A stretch of DNA of 64,000 nucleotides, from positions 367,587 to 431,586 of the forward strand of contig NZ_KB849623.1 of NCBI RefSeq assembly GCF_000368685.1. Reading direction: 5' to 3'. This DNA is from Acinetobacter baylyi DSM 14961 = CIP 107474 (GTDB lineage Bacteria > Pseudomonadota > Gammaproteobacteria > Pseudomonadales > Moraxellaceae). Positions 1 through 10,888 of the stretch are shown here, piece by piece. Both the position numbers and the translations under genes were made by a program. Under the pieces are notes generated by a model that had not been told where the DNA came from, made no database searches, and saw only the letters and a list, made by a program, of their open reading frames with translations. Each line of letters starts with the position of its first letter. The stretch's first letter is position 1.

Positions 1-1348
<1,348 letters not shown>

Positions 1349-1388
1349 AACGCTAAAAAAAGCGTTTGTCTTTAATTTGAACTCAGTT

Positions 1389-1423
1389 AGGATGAAATAC
1401 AGACATGTATTTCATCCTTTTTA
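1389..1423 (+). terminator. Rho-independent terminator after thiC, abutting nudF start
   Basis: A perfect 13-bp stem (1389-1401 with 1406-1418), a GACA loop and a run of five T. It ends only about seven bases before the nudF ATG. A weaker 7-bp hairpin, AAACGCT/AGCGTTT, lies at 1348-1367, directly at the thiC stop codon. Confidence 0.85.
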
Positions 1424-1429
1424 AATTTT

Positions 1430-2050
1430 ATGACCATATTAGAACAGGCGAGTTATTCGCATCACGATGTCGAAATTGAAAAACGTGAATCACTTTATCA
1501 AGGCTTCACTCGACTTGAAAAAGTCAGCTTTCGACATCGCCTGTTTAATCAGCAAGAATACACCCCCGTGATTCAGCGTGAATTGATCACAAGGAAGCAA
1601 GCGGCGGGTGTGTTGCTGTATAGTCATCCGCAACGAAAATTTGCATTGATCGAACAATTTCGGATTGGTGCAATTGAAGATACATCATCACCTTGGCAAC
1701 TTGAAATTATTGCAGGGGTACTCGATGGAGATGAGTCGCCAGAAACCTGTATCAGACGCGAATGCCTAGAAGAATCTGGCTGTGAAATTCAGGCAGCTCA
1801 ACATCTGTTTAGCTTTTACCCTTCAGCAGGTGCCTGTTCAGAGTTATTCCATCTTTATACTGCTCAAACGACGCTACCTGAATATGGCGGTGTTTTTGGA
1901 CTTGCAGAAGAAGGTGAAAACATCAAACTTCATCTTTTTGACTATGATCAACTCACCACATTGCTGTCACAGGGTCGTTTGCGTAATGCACCTGTGATTA
2001 TGGCACTACAATGGCTTGCTCAGCAGATTCGTCAGCAGGACGCGACATAA
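1430..2050 (+). CDS. nudF: ADP-ribose pyrophosphatase NudF
   Basis: Nudix hydrolase of 206 residues that splits ADP-ribose, and probably other ADP-sugars, into AMP and ribose 5-phosphate. The Nudix box Gx5Ex7REUxEExG is intact at about residues 96-118 (GVLDGDE...RRECLEESG). The N-terminal stretch DVEIEKRESLYQGF...FRHRLFN matches the NudF subfamily. The ATG at 1430 has no visible Shine-Dalgarno sequence; a terminator hairpin occupies that space. cpdA follows after two bases, echoing the enterobacterial nudF-yqiB-cpdA neighbourhood with yqiB and parE missing here. Confidence 0.92.
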   Translation: MTILEQASYSHHDVEIEKRESLYQGFTRLEKVSFRHRLFNQQEYTPVIQRELITRKQAAGVLLYSHPQRKFALIEQFRIGAIEDTSSPWQLEIIAGVLDGDESPETCIRRECLEESGCEIQAAQHLFSFYPSAGACSELFHLYTAQTTLPEYGGVFGLAEEGENIKLHLFDYDQLTTLLSQGRLRNAPVIMALQWLAQQIRQQDAT

Positions 2051-2052
2051 TC

Positions 2053-2862
2053 ATGTTTAAGATTACGCCCTTTTCGACTCAACAACATGTGATTATCCAA
2101 ATTACAGACACCCATTTGCTGGAAGACCCACAACAGGAATTTGTTGGCATTAATCCAGAGCGGAGTTTTCATTGTGTCATGCAACATATCCGCCAGCATC
2201 ATGCTCAAATTGATGCGATCATTCACACTGGAGATTTGGCACAAACGCCGACGCCAGCCACTTATGCACGCTATTTAGATTTCATGCAAAGCTTTGGGGT
2301 TCCTTTTTTTCATGTTCCTGGAAATCATGATCATCCTGAGTTCTTTCCATTTCATCAAGCGTCTCCTTCTGAGCTGAGTATTGTTGTTCTGGGCAACTGG
2401 CATGTGATCTTAATGAACAGTGCTGTGGTCGGTCAGGTTGATGGCTGGATCAATGACCAACAGATTCAACAACTGAGAGATCATTTAGCGGCTCATCCAG
2501 ATACGCCGACGATTGTGGCCTGTCATCATCATCCATTTGATATGCATTCCAAATGGATTGATCAGCATAAACTGAAAAACACACCCGATCTTTTGGCTAC
2601 TTTTAAACATTATCCCCAAATTCGGGCTGTCTTATGCGGCCATGTCCATCAAGAATCTCTGCACCGCTGGGAGCACATCGACTTTCTTTCTTCACCTTCG
2701 ACCTCGGTACAATTTAAACCGCGTAGTGATGAATTTGCATTTGATACCCTACCCTCAGGTTATCGGATATTACGACTCAATTCAGATGGTCAATTTGACA
2801 GTAATATTCATCGTATCGAAAATATGCTACAAAACATAAATACTGAAATTTCAGGCTATTAA
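2053..2862 (+). CDS. cpdA: 3',5'-cyclic-AMP phosphodiesterase CpdA
   Basis: Class III metallophosphoesterase of 269 residues expected to hydrolyse cAMP to AMP and so limit CRP/Vfr-type signalling. The metal-binding motifs appear in order: DTH (residues 19-21), HTGDLAQ, PGNHDHPE, ACHHHPFD and CGHVHQE. I chose the ATG at 2053, two bases after the nudF stop; a longer frame from 2011 would overlap nudF by 40 bases and adds residues foreign to the family. It is probably translated from the nudF message. Confidence 0.9.
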   Translation: MFKITPFSTQQHVIIQITDTHLLEDPQQEFVGINPERSFHCVMQHIRQHHAQIDAIIHTGDLAQTPTPATYARYLDFMQSFGVPFFHVPGNHDHPEFFPFHQASPSELSIVVLGNWHVILMNSAVVGQVDGWINDQQIQQLRDHLAAHPDTPTIVACHHHPFDMHSKWIDQHKLKNTPDLLATFKHYPQIRAVLCGHVHQESLHRWEHIDFLSSPSTSVQFKPRSDEFAFDTLPSGYRILRLNSDGQFDSNIHRIENMLQNINTEISGY

Positions 2863-3014
2863 CCTCTCTTTTTAGCTCTTTCACGCTATCTTAAGACCTT
2901 AACCCGCATCATTTTGCATAAAATCACCATCTGGACGACTATCATCTTGTTGTAAAAATCTATATGATGACGTCCCCGAGGGAAAATCCGCCAACGGGAT
3001 TGGATAAAAAACAC

Positions 3015-3045
3015 TTGCATACCACCATATTTTTTGCGTATAGAT
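3015..3045 (+). promoter_or_regulatory. Candidate sigma70 promoter of dksA
   Basis: TTGCAT at 3015-3020 and TATAGA at 3039-3044 with an 18-bp spacer, about 30 bases ahead of the dksA start. Identified by eye. The rest of the 2863-3014 intergenic stretch shows no gene. Confidence 0.5.
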
Positions 3046-3073
3046 AGTACGTGTATGATGAGGAATGCCCTAT

Positions 3074-3604
3074 ATGGCGAATGACAACCAAAACCACGTC
3101 TTAGACGAAAATACAGAAGTTTTAGACGCAGACAAGGCTGCTAAACCTGCACGCAAAGCCAAGCCAAAGACCTCTGAAGGAGGTACGACTGCAAGCTTAT
3201 TTGGTATCGCGCCTTATCAGCCTAAGAAAAACGAAGAATATATGTCTGAAGGTCAGCTTGAGCATTTCCGCAAGATTTTACAGGCGTGGAAAAGCGAATT
3301 GATGACTGAAGTTGATCGTACCCTTAATACCATGCAGGACGAATCTTCAGCTTTGCCAGACGTCAATGACCGTGCAACCCAAGAAGAAGAATTTGCAATC
3401 GAATTACGTACCCGTGACCGTGAACGCAAACTGATTCGTAAAATTGAACAGTCTCTTGAAGATATTAAGGCAGGCGATTACGGTTATTGCGAAACATGCG
3501 GTATCGAAATCGGATTACGTCGTTTAGAAGCACGTCCTACAGCCACGCAATGTATTGACTGTAAGACGCTCGCAGAAATCAAAGAGAAGCAAAATAACGG
3601 TTAA
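3074..3604 (+). CDS. dksA: RNA polymerase-binding transcription factor DksA
   Basis: DksA binds the secondary channel of RNA polymerase and works with ppGpp in the stringent response. The 176-residue protein has the coiled-coil domain with the tip motif DVNDRA (acidic residues plus Ala, as in the E. coli DxxDxA tip) followed by EEEFAIELRTRDRERKLIRKI. The C-terminal zinc finger has four Cys (YCETC...QCIDC). A Lys/Ala-rich N-terminal extension precedes it. I chose the ATG at 3074 because GAGG at 3060-3063 is ten bases away; the ATG at 3065 lies one base after it. gluQ follows after four bases, the conserved dksA-gluQ arrangement. Confidence 0.97.
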   Translation: MANDNQNHVLDENTEVLDADKAAKPARKAKPKTSEGGTTASLFGIAPYQPKKNEEYMSEGQLEHFRKILQAWKSELMTEVDRTLNTMQDESSALPDVNDRATQEEEFAIELRTRDRERKLIRKIEQSLEDIKAGDYGYCETCGIEIGLRRLEARPTATQCIDCKTLAEIKEKQNNG

Positions 3605-3608
3605 TACG

Positions 3609-4487
3609 ATGTCTCATCGTCATACTGCTTATGTGGGTCGGTTTGCGCCATCGCCAACCGGCCCCTTGCATTTTGGTTCACTGATTACCGCTATTGCAAG
3701 CTATTGCGATGCCAAGGTCCATCAAGGTAAATGGCTGGTTCGTATCGAAGATACCGACATCCCGCGAATCTATCCTGGCAGTGAAGCACATATTCTTGCT
3801 TGTATCGATGCTTTCGGCTTTCAACCTGATGGCGAGATCCTGTTTCAACGAGATCGCCTTGATCTCTATGAAAATGTCCTTGAGCAACTCAAGGCTCAAA
3901 ATCTGGTGTATGCCTGTCAATGCACACGTAAAATGCTGGGTTCAAATGCCATCTATTCAGGCACCTGTCGTAACCTCAATTTACCCTTTCAAAATCAAGC
4001 TATTCGCGTCAAAGTCAAAGATCAACTGATTTGTTTTGATGATCGCTTGCAAGGTATCCAGTGCAGTAATCTTGCACATGATCTAGGGGATTTTGTTTTA
4101 AAACGGCGGGATGGCATTATCAACTATCAGCTCGCTGTGGTGGTGGATGATTATATGCAAGGCATGACCCACGTGGTTCGTGGAGCGGACTTACTGGATA
4201 ATACCCAACGCCAGATCTGGTTAGGCGACCTTCTTGGTTATCCGCGCTTACACTATCTGCATTTGCCACTGGCCATGAATGCACAAGGACAGAAACTCTC
4301 TAAGCAAAATATGGCAGCAGCCCTGGATCTCTCCAAAGCATCCCAATATATACAGCAGTCGCTAGCAGCATTACATCAGCCTGCTGTCGATCTGGACACG
4401 CCAGACAGAATGCTCAAACAAGCTGTAGCACAGTGGCAACTCAATCATATTCCACACCAAACACGCTTAGCAGGGACTTATCTCTAG
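3609..4487 (+). CDS. gluQ: Glutamyl-Q tRNA(Asp) synthetase
   Basis: A truncated paralogue of glutamyl-tRNA synthetase that activates glutamate and attaches it to queuosine at position 34 of tRNA-Asp. The 292-residue protein keeps the catalytic half with the HIGH-type motif (FAPSPTGPLHFGSL) and KMSKS-type motif (KLSKQN) but lacks an anticodon-binding domain. CQC...YSGTC forms the zinc site of the family. The ATG at 3609 begins MSHRHTAYVGRFAPS; a longer reading from 3555 would sit inside dksA. The pair is likely co-transcribed. Confidence 0.95.
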   Translation: MSHRHTAYVGRFAPSPTGPLHFGSLITAIASYCDAKVHQGKWLVRIEDTDIPRIYPGSEAHILACIDAFGFQPDGEILFQRDRLDLYENVLEQLKAQNLVYACQCTRKMLGSNAIYSGTCRNLNLPFQNQAIRVKVKDQLICFDDRLQGIQCSNLAHDLGDFVLKRRDGIINYQLAVVVDDYMQGMTHVVRGADLLDNTQRQIWLGDLLGYPRLHYLHLPLAMNAQGQKLSKQNMAAALDLSKASQYIQQSLAALHQPAVDLDTPDRMLKQAVAQWQLNHIPHQTRLAGTYL

Positions 4488-4521
4488 TACCTTGCCATAG
4501 AAAAGCACCCTTCAAATTAGA

Positions 4522-4580
4522 CTAAAAGTGTCCAACTTTCAGGATGCAATTCACAATGGGCGGCTTTTTTATACTGATTT
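4522..4580. mobile_element. Possible insertion-sequence end scar
   Basis: The short gluQ-ftsW gap holds AAAAGTGTCCAACTTTCAGG followed by TGCAATTCA and a GGGCGGC-T6 tail. From memory this resembles the right end of IS3-family elements (GTGTCCAACTTTT-type end followed by a G+C/T-rich terminator-like tail). No transposase, second terminal repeat or target duplication is visible, so at most one end survives. Unverified. Confidence 0.25.
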
Positions 4581-4581
4581 T

Positions 4582-5778
4582 TTAGAAGTTGGATTCTTCA
4601 CGATCAGGATTAATCTCCTGAGTCGAGGCATCTATTCGCAAAATCAAACTAATCATCGCTGCACACATCATTAATGATGTTCCACCATAACTAATGAATG
4701 GCAAAGTCAAACCTTTGGTTGGCATGAGCCCCATGTTCATACCTGCATTTACAATAATCTGGAGCAGAAAAATGATACTAATACCGTACGCCAGATAACC
4801 TGCACGCAAGAAATTATGCTTTAAGGCACGATGTCCAATCTTGATACAACAAGCCAGCATAATAAACGATAAACCGATAACAATCGAAATACCGACGAAG
4901 CCAAACTCCTCACCCAATACAGCCAACATAAAGTCGGTATGCGCTTCGGGTAAATACGAGAGTTTTTGAACACTGTGACCTAAACCTGTGCCAAACCATT
5001 CACCTCGCCCAAAGGCCATCAGGGCATTGGAAAGCTGATAACCTGTGCCTAACGGATCTGCCCATGGATTGGTGAAAGACATTGCCCGTGCCAAACGATA
5101 AGGCTCAAACAGGATCAGGAAACCAATTCCCATCACCACTGCACCTAACATAATCGCAAATTGAGTGGGTGGTGCACCCGCCAGAAAAAAGATCCCGACC
5201 ATCATCAGGACGATTACCACAGTAGCACCTAAATCTGGTTCTGCAATGATCAGCCCGACAGTAATCGCCATCACACCACTCAACCGTACCAGCCCTTTCC
5301 AGTGTGTCCGTACTTCTTTGGCACGCCGTACAACATAGTCGGCAGTAAAAATCGCCATCATCACTTTGGCAACTTCTGTCGGCTGCAAGGTAAATCCAGC
5401 CAGACGAATCCAGCGCCGTGAACCGTTCACTTCTGTTCCAATGACCAATACTGCAAGCAAGAGCAAAATGGTGATCAACCAAAATGAGAATGTATTTTTA
5501 AACCAGACATTCAACGGAACCTTATACACCAGATAAGCCACGATTGCCGCGGTCGCAATTGAAATTGCATGTCGCACCACGTAATGAAACGGATTTTCAT
5601 GCATATACTCGGCATACGGCATAGACGCCGAAGCGACCATGACTGAACCAATACAGAGTAAACATACGACACAGAAAACCAAGACATTTCGGGCTGTCAT
5701 TTCTGCGGGCAGGCGTGGCATCCAGCGTTCATAAAACTGATTAATCTTGGTTATGGTTGTCTGAGCAAAGCCAGCCAT
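4582..5778 (-). CDS. ftsW: SEDS peptidoglycan glycosyltransferase FtsW
   Basis: Integral membrane polymerase that extends glycan strands from lipid II at the division septum together with FtsI. The 398-residue protein has about ten membrane segments and the family motifs GSRRWIRL, QPTEVAKV, EPDLGATVV, GYQLSNALMAFGRG, AVLGEEFGF and LPFISYGGTSL. I chose the ATG at 5778 because AAGGA stands seven bases away; a GTG one codon upstream is too close to it. It lies 24 bases downstream of murD and is surely in the same operon. Normally both belong to the dcw cluster; here no mur or fts neighbours follow. Confidence 0.97.
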   Translation of the reverse strand: MAGFAQTTITKINQFYERWMPRLPAEMTARNVLVFCVVCLLCIGSVMVASASMPYAEYMHENPFHYVVRHAISIATAAIVAYLVYKVPLNVWFKNTFSFWLITILLLLAVLVIGTEVNGSRRWIRLAGFTLQPTEVAKVMMAIFTADYVVRRAKEVRTHWKGLVRLSGVMAITVGLIIAEPDLGATVVIVLMMVGIFFLAGAPPTQFAIMLGAVVMGIGFLILFEPYRLARAMSFTNPWADPLGTGYQLSNALMAFGRGEWFGTGLGHSVQKLSYLPEAHTDFMLAVLGEEFGFVGISIVIGLSFIMLACCIKIGHRALKHNFLRAGYLAYGISIIFLLQIIVNAGMNMGLMPTKGLTLPFISYGGTSLMMCAAMISLILRIDASTQEINPDREESNF

Positions 5779-5802
5779 CACATTTTCCTTCTCATTTTTG
5801 TT

Positions 5803-7188
<1,386 letters not shown>

Positions 7189-7256
7189 TTAGCACTTTGG
7201 GGTTTTGAATGCTTTTTCAGTTTCACTTATATTCAACGTTTTTTGTGTCAGCGCGT

Positions 7257-7284
7257 AAAAAAGCCGTCAATTTGACGGCTTTTT
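7257..7284 (-). terminator. Terminator of the feo operon
   Basis: GCCGTCA (7263-7269) pairs with TGACGGC (7273-7279), with A and T runs on the two sides. It lies downstream of the last feo gene on the minus strand and separates it from murD. Confidence 0.85.
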
Positions 7285-7307
7285 AAGCAATTTTATATCA
7301 GATAGGA

Positions 7308-7559
7308 TCAGTGCCATTTTACAGGTTTAATCTCTTGCGTCTTCGGTGCTGGTTTATCTTCAGTTGAACAGCCACACCCCCCGCCACAGCCTGCCACCAT
7401 TTTAGGTTTTAAATACTTGGCTAGCGCGTGCCAACCCTGCTGCTCACATCGTTCAGAAAGCGCCATAAATGTACGCGTCGCTGTTTTTGGAAATACTTTT
7501 TTAAAAACCACTAAAGCACTCCAAATGACCAATACCGCAATAATTAGATATTCAATCAT
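7308..7559 (-). CDS. Small Cys-rich membrane protein of the feo operon (DUF6587-like)
   Basis: An 83-residue protein with one N-terminal membrane segment (MIEYLIIAVLVIWSALVVF), a charged helix (FMALSERCEQQGW) and a Cys/Gly cluster CGGGCGCS near residue 58, then a Pro/Lys-rich tail. It starts 16 bases after feoB and ends at the operon terminator. Position and Cys motif suggest a part in FeoB assembly or ferrous-iron handling, like the FeoB-associated Cys-rich proteins, but no function is shown. The DUF6587 family name is from memory. Confidence 0.75.
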   Translation of the reverse strand: MIEYLIIAVLVIWSALVVFKKVFPKTATRTFMALSERCEQQGWHALAKYLKPKMVAGCGGGCGCSTEDKPAPKTQEIKPVKWH

Positions 7560-7575
7560 GTTAGCCTCCTACGTA

Positions 7576-9429
7576 TTAAACCAAAATACGTACTGCCAAT
7601 TGATAAGTGATAAATGACATCAAATATGCCAGACCAAACAAATAGCCTGTCATCACAGCTACAGTTTTCCATGAACCTGTTTCACGGCGTACAGTTGCCA
7701 AAGTCGCCAGACAATGTGGTGCATAAACAAACCACACTAACAAAGCCAATCCTGTCGCCAGTGACCAACCTGTACCCTCAGCACTAATCAGATGCGACAA
7801 CCCCTGAGCCACCGCATCGTCACCTGTTGCAGATAATGCATAGACAGTTCCAAGTGCCGCAACGACTACTTCACGTGCTGCCATAGCAGGAATCAATGCA
7901 ATACAGATTTGCCAGTTAAATCCGATAGGTGCAAAAATCGGCTGAATGACATGCCCAAGCATCCCTGCAAAACTATAATCAATTGCAGGTAGTGTTGCGC
8001 CTTCTGGGGGTTGAGGGAATGTACACAAAAACCACAGCAGAATGGACAAAGCAAAGATAATCCCACCAACCCGTTTCAAAAAGATTTTGCCGCGGTCAAG
8101 TAAGCCTATGCCCACACTTCTGACATCTGGAAAGCGATAACTCGGTAGTTCCATCAATAATGCATGTTGCGATTTGTCTTTTTGAAAAAACTTCATAACA
8201 AATGAAACACAAAGCGCGCTTAAAATCCCAGCCATATATAAAGCAAACAGCACCAGCCCCTGAAGGTTAAAGATTCCCCAGACCGTCTGGCTCGGAATAA
8301 ATGCACCTATCAGCAAGGCATACACGGGTAAACGCGCTGAACAGGTCATTAATGGCGCGACCATAATCGTCGTAAAGCGATCTCGTGGATCTGTAATACT
8401 ACGGGTTGCCATGATACCTGGGATCGCACAGGCAAAACTTGAAAGCAGTGGAATAAAGGCTCGTCCACTCAAACCCGCCTTAAACATAAGTTTATCAAGC
8501 AAGAACGCGGCTCGTGGTAGATAACCTGATTCTTCAAGTACCAAAATAAAGAAAAAGAGAATCAGAATCTGAGGTAAAAAAACCACCACACTTCCCGCAC
8601 CCGCGATGATTCCATCAACCACCAGACTGTGCAGTAAAGGCTGTGAAATATACGTCCCGACCGTTTCACCCAACCAGCCAAAGAAGCTTTCAATCATTTC
8701 CATGAAGGGTGCCGCCCATGCAAAAACAGACTGAAACACCACAAACATCAAAATGGCAAGACTCAATAATCCAAGTACAGGGTGTAAAAAGATTTTATCC
8801 AGAAAATCTGAGCGAGGATCGGCCTGATCAACAGAATGCACCACATCATTTAAAATCATTTGAATCTTTTGATGATGGCTACCCTTTAAACCGCTTAATT
8901 CGGTCTGAGGAACCATAAACTTTTGCTGATCCAGTGCATTCATTAAATTTTCGATACCTGAATGACGTACAGCAACTGTTTCTACGACCGGCACACCAAG
9001 ACGTTCTGACAATCGTTGTGTATTGACTTGTATCCCACGACGGCGAGCTTCATCCATCATATTGAGTACAATCAAAACAGGACGCCCAAGCTCCAGAATT
9101 TCAAGCACCAATCCCAGATGTAGTTTGAGATTGGTGGCATCGACCACACATAGAAATGCGTCCTGCTCACGCTCGCCATCGATCTTGCCTAAACAGACAT
9201 CACGCGTAATGGCTTCATCAGGGCTTGTCGCATTCAGGCTGTATGTTCCTGGTAAATCCAGTACACGTACAGCTTTATTTGAAGGTAATTCAAAATGCCC
9301 AACCTTACGCTCAACCGTAACACCTGCGTAGTTCGCGACCTTCTGGCGCGTTCCCGTGAGATGGTTGAAAAGAGAGGTTTTACCACAGTTTGGATTTCCA
9401 ACAAGGGCAATACGAAGTGCATCACTCAT
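7576..9429 (-). CDS. feoB: Ferrous iron transporter FeoB
   Basis: Inner-membrane GTPase-linked Fe(II) importer of 617 residues. The N-terminal G domain shows G1 GNPNCGKTS, G3 DLPGTYS and G4 NMMDEA; the membrane part holds two Gate-type segments, including GLSGRAFIPLLSSFACAIPGIMATRSI and AREVVVAALGTVYAL. I took the ATG at 9429, which overlaps the feoA stop in an ATGA; a frame extending to 9450 adds seven unneeded residues. It lacks the long C-terminal cytoplasmic extension of some FeoB proteins. The Cys-rich protein follows. Confidence 0.96.
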   Translation of the reverse strand: MSDALRIALVGNPNCGKTSLFNHLTGTRQKVANYAGVTVERKVGHFELPSNKAVRVLDLPGTYSLNATSPDEAITRDVCLGKIDGEREQDAFLCVVDATNLKLHLGLVLEILELGRPVLIVLNMMDEARRRGIQVNTQRLSERLGVPVVETVAVRHSGIENLMNALDQQKFMVPQTELSGLKGSHHQKIQMILNDVVHSVDQADPRSDFLDKIFLHPVLGLLSLAILMFVVFQSVFAWAAPFMEMIESFFGWLGETVGTYISQPLLHSLVVDGIIAGAGSVVVFLPQILILFFFILVLEESGYLPRAAFLLDKLMFKAGLSGRAFIPLLSSFACAIPGIMATRSITDPRDRFTTIMVAPLMTCSARLPVYALLIGAFIPSQTVWGIFNLQGLVLFALYMAGILSALCVSFVMKFFQKDKSQHALLMELPSYRFPDVRSVGIGLLDRGKIFLKRVGGIIFALSILLWFLCTFPQPPEGATLPAIDYSFAGMLGHVIQPIFAPIGFNWQICIALIPAMAAREVVVAALGTVYALSATGDDAVAQGLSHLISAEGTGWSLATGLALLVWFVYAPHCLATLATVRRETGSWKTVAVMTGYLFGLAYLMSFITYQLAVRILV

Positions 9430-9689
9430 GTTGCAGTTCCTTCTGAACAAATCTGAATTTTCGCAGCTTCTACTTTACGCAAAGCAAATCGTGTAAAGCC
9501 CAGTTGAACCAGAATAGGATCACCACCAAACACACCCTTTGTTACGATCTGCACTTTCTCTCCAGGCACAAATCCTAAAGTTTCAAGACGATTTGCGATT
9601 GGATCCCGTTGATCCGTATTGCCATCAAGGGTATGATCCACCGCTGTGATGATGGCAGTTTGCTTAACTCTTAGCTCTGATAAACGCAC
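9426..9689 (-). CDS. feoA: Ferrous iron transport accessory protein FeoA
   Basis: An 87-residue SH3-like cytoplasmic protein that supports FeoB. It shows the family pattern MRLSEL...RLETLGFVPGEKVQIV...GDPILVQLGFTRFALRKVEA. The start codon is GTG at 9689, with AGGA ten bases upstream. It overlaps feoB by four bases (ATGA), implying translational coupling. A Fur-type promoter lies directly upstream. Confidence 0.93.
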   Translation of the reverse strand: MRLSELRVKQTAIITAVDHTLDGNTDQRDPIANRLETLGFVPGEKVQIVTKGVFGGDPILVQLGFTRFALRKVEAAKIQICSEGTAT

Positions 9690-9717
9690 TGCAATATGAT
9701 CCTAAACTCTTTTGCAT

Positions 9718-9747
9718 AGTATACATACAAATGAGAATAATTAACAA
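9718..9747 (-). promoter_or_regulatory. feoAB promoter with candidate Fur box
   Basis: On the minus strand TTGTTA (plus 9742-9747) and TATACT (plus 9718-9723) are 18 bp apart. GAGAAT-A-ATTAAC (9733-9745) matches the 6-1-6 Fur pattern GATAAT-N-ATTATC at ten of twelve positions and covers the -35 and spacer, an ideal place for iron repression. Confidence 0.65.
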
Positions 9748-9841
9748 ATAAGGAATCTTTACGATTTGCATCATCGGAATCTCATCGACAAGTCGTTTTT
9801 TTTGATCTAATGTACTGTTATTTCAAGACACATGATGCCAA

Positions 9842-10759
9842 ATGGTCAGTAAAAAACCTCGTATTCCTGCGCCCGTTACCATTCCAGAACAATTTAGTTT
9901 TTTACAAGGTTTTCGCGATTATCTGGTGGCTCAAAGTGTAAGTCCTCATACACGTAACGCCTATCTGAGCGATTTAATCCAATGTGCTCAGCTTGTGGTT
10001 GTGCCTTTACCACAATGGTCTTCAGAAACTATTTCGGATGTGCTGATTGAACTGACCAAAACAGGTAAAAGCCCTCGTTCAATCGCACGCAGCTTATCAG
10101 CGCTTAGACAGTTTTTTAAATTCTTGCGTGAACAGAAAATTCGCGATGATAACCCAGTAGCTTTACATAAAAGTCCAAAGCTTGGTCGTACATTGCCAAA
10201 AGATTTATCAGAACAGGATGTAGAAGCATTAATTCATGCACCCGACACCAATACTGCACTTGGACTACGCGATCGGGCCATGCTTGAAGTGTTGTATGCC
10301 TGTGGTTTACGTGTTTCAGAGCTATTGAACTTACGCCTTGAACTCATCAATTTAAAACAGGGTTATTTGCGGATCACAGGCAAAGGTAACAAAGAGCGCC
10401 TGGTTCCGCTCGGCCAAATGGCAACAGACTGGATTGAACGTTATCTGGTAGAGTCTCGGCCACAACTCTATAAAAGCCATACTGATTATCTGTTTCTTAC
10501 CCAGCATGGCGGTATCATGAGCAGACAAAATTTCTGGTATGCCATTAAACGCTATGCCTTACAGGCCAATATTTTACCAGAAATGTCTCCTCATACCTTG
10601 CGCCATGCCTTTGCGACTCACTTACTCAATCATGGCGCAGACTTACGCGTAGTACAGTTATTGTTAGGCCATAGCGATCTTTCAACCACCCAAATTTATA
10701 CCCATGTGGCACAGATTCGTATGCAACAATTACATGAAAAATACCATCCTCGTGGCTAA
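9842..10759 (+). CDS. xerD: Site-specific tyrosine recombinase XerD
   Basis: 305-residue integrase-family recombinase that, with XerC, resolves chromosome dimers at dif. An N-terminal SAM-like core-binding domain (about residues 16-105) precedes the catalytic domain with R157, K181, H251, R254, H277 and nucleophile Y286 all present (CGLRVSELL, GKGNKERLVPLG, SPHTLRHAFATH, LLGHSDLSTTQIYTHV). GKGNKERLVPLG and the following dsbC-hom-thrC order, as in pseudomonads, argue for XerD over XerC. The start follows a 152-base gap from feoA, divergently arranged. Confidence 0.93.
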   Translation: MVSKKPRIPAPVTIPEQFSFLQGFRDYLVAQSVSPHTRNAYLSDLIQCAQLVVVPLPQWSSETISDVLIELTKTGKSPRSIARSLSALRQFFKFLREQKIRDDNPVALHKSPKLGRTLPKDLSEQDVEALIHAPDTNTALGLRDRAMLEVLYACGLRVSELLNLRLELINLKQGYLRITGKGNKERLVPLGQMATDWIERYLVESRPQLYKSHTDYLFLTQHGGIMSRQNFWYAIKRYALQANILPEMSPHTLRHAFATHLLNHGADLRVVQLLLGHSDLSTTQIYTHVAQIRMQQLHEKYHPRG

Positions 10760-10888
10760 TCTATCTTTTGAATCATGTGCATGCGATATTTTTCTAGTTA
10801 CAGTTGGCATCGAATAATTAACATCATTTGAGTATTTTTTTGATATTCTTATCGGCTTGAATAACAAATGAAATGAAAAGGGTTGTTT

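Noticed and set aside
5105..5482. 125-codon frame inside ftsW on the same strand
   Set aside because: Out-of-frame shadow of a fully conserved gene, Cys/Arg/Asp-rich composition with no domain.
9842..10759. XerC instead of XerD
   Set aside because: GKGNKERLVPLG and the downstream dsbC-hom-thrC order fit XerD; XerC usually has GKGSKERRLPIG and other neighbours.
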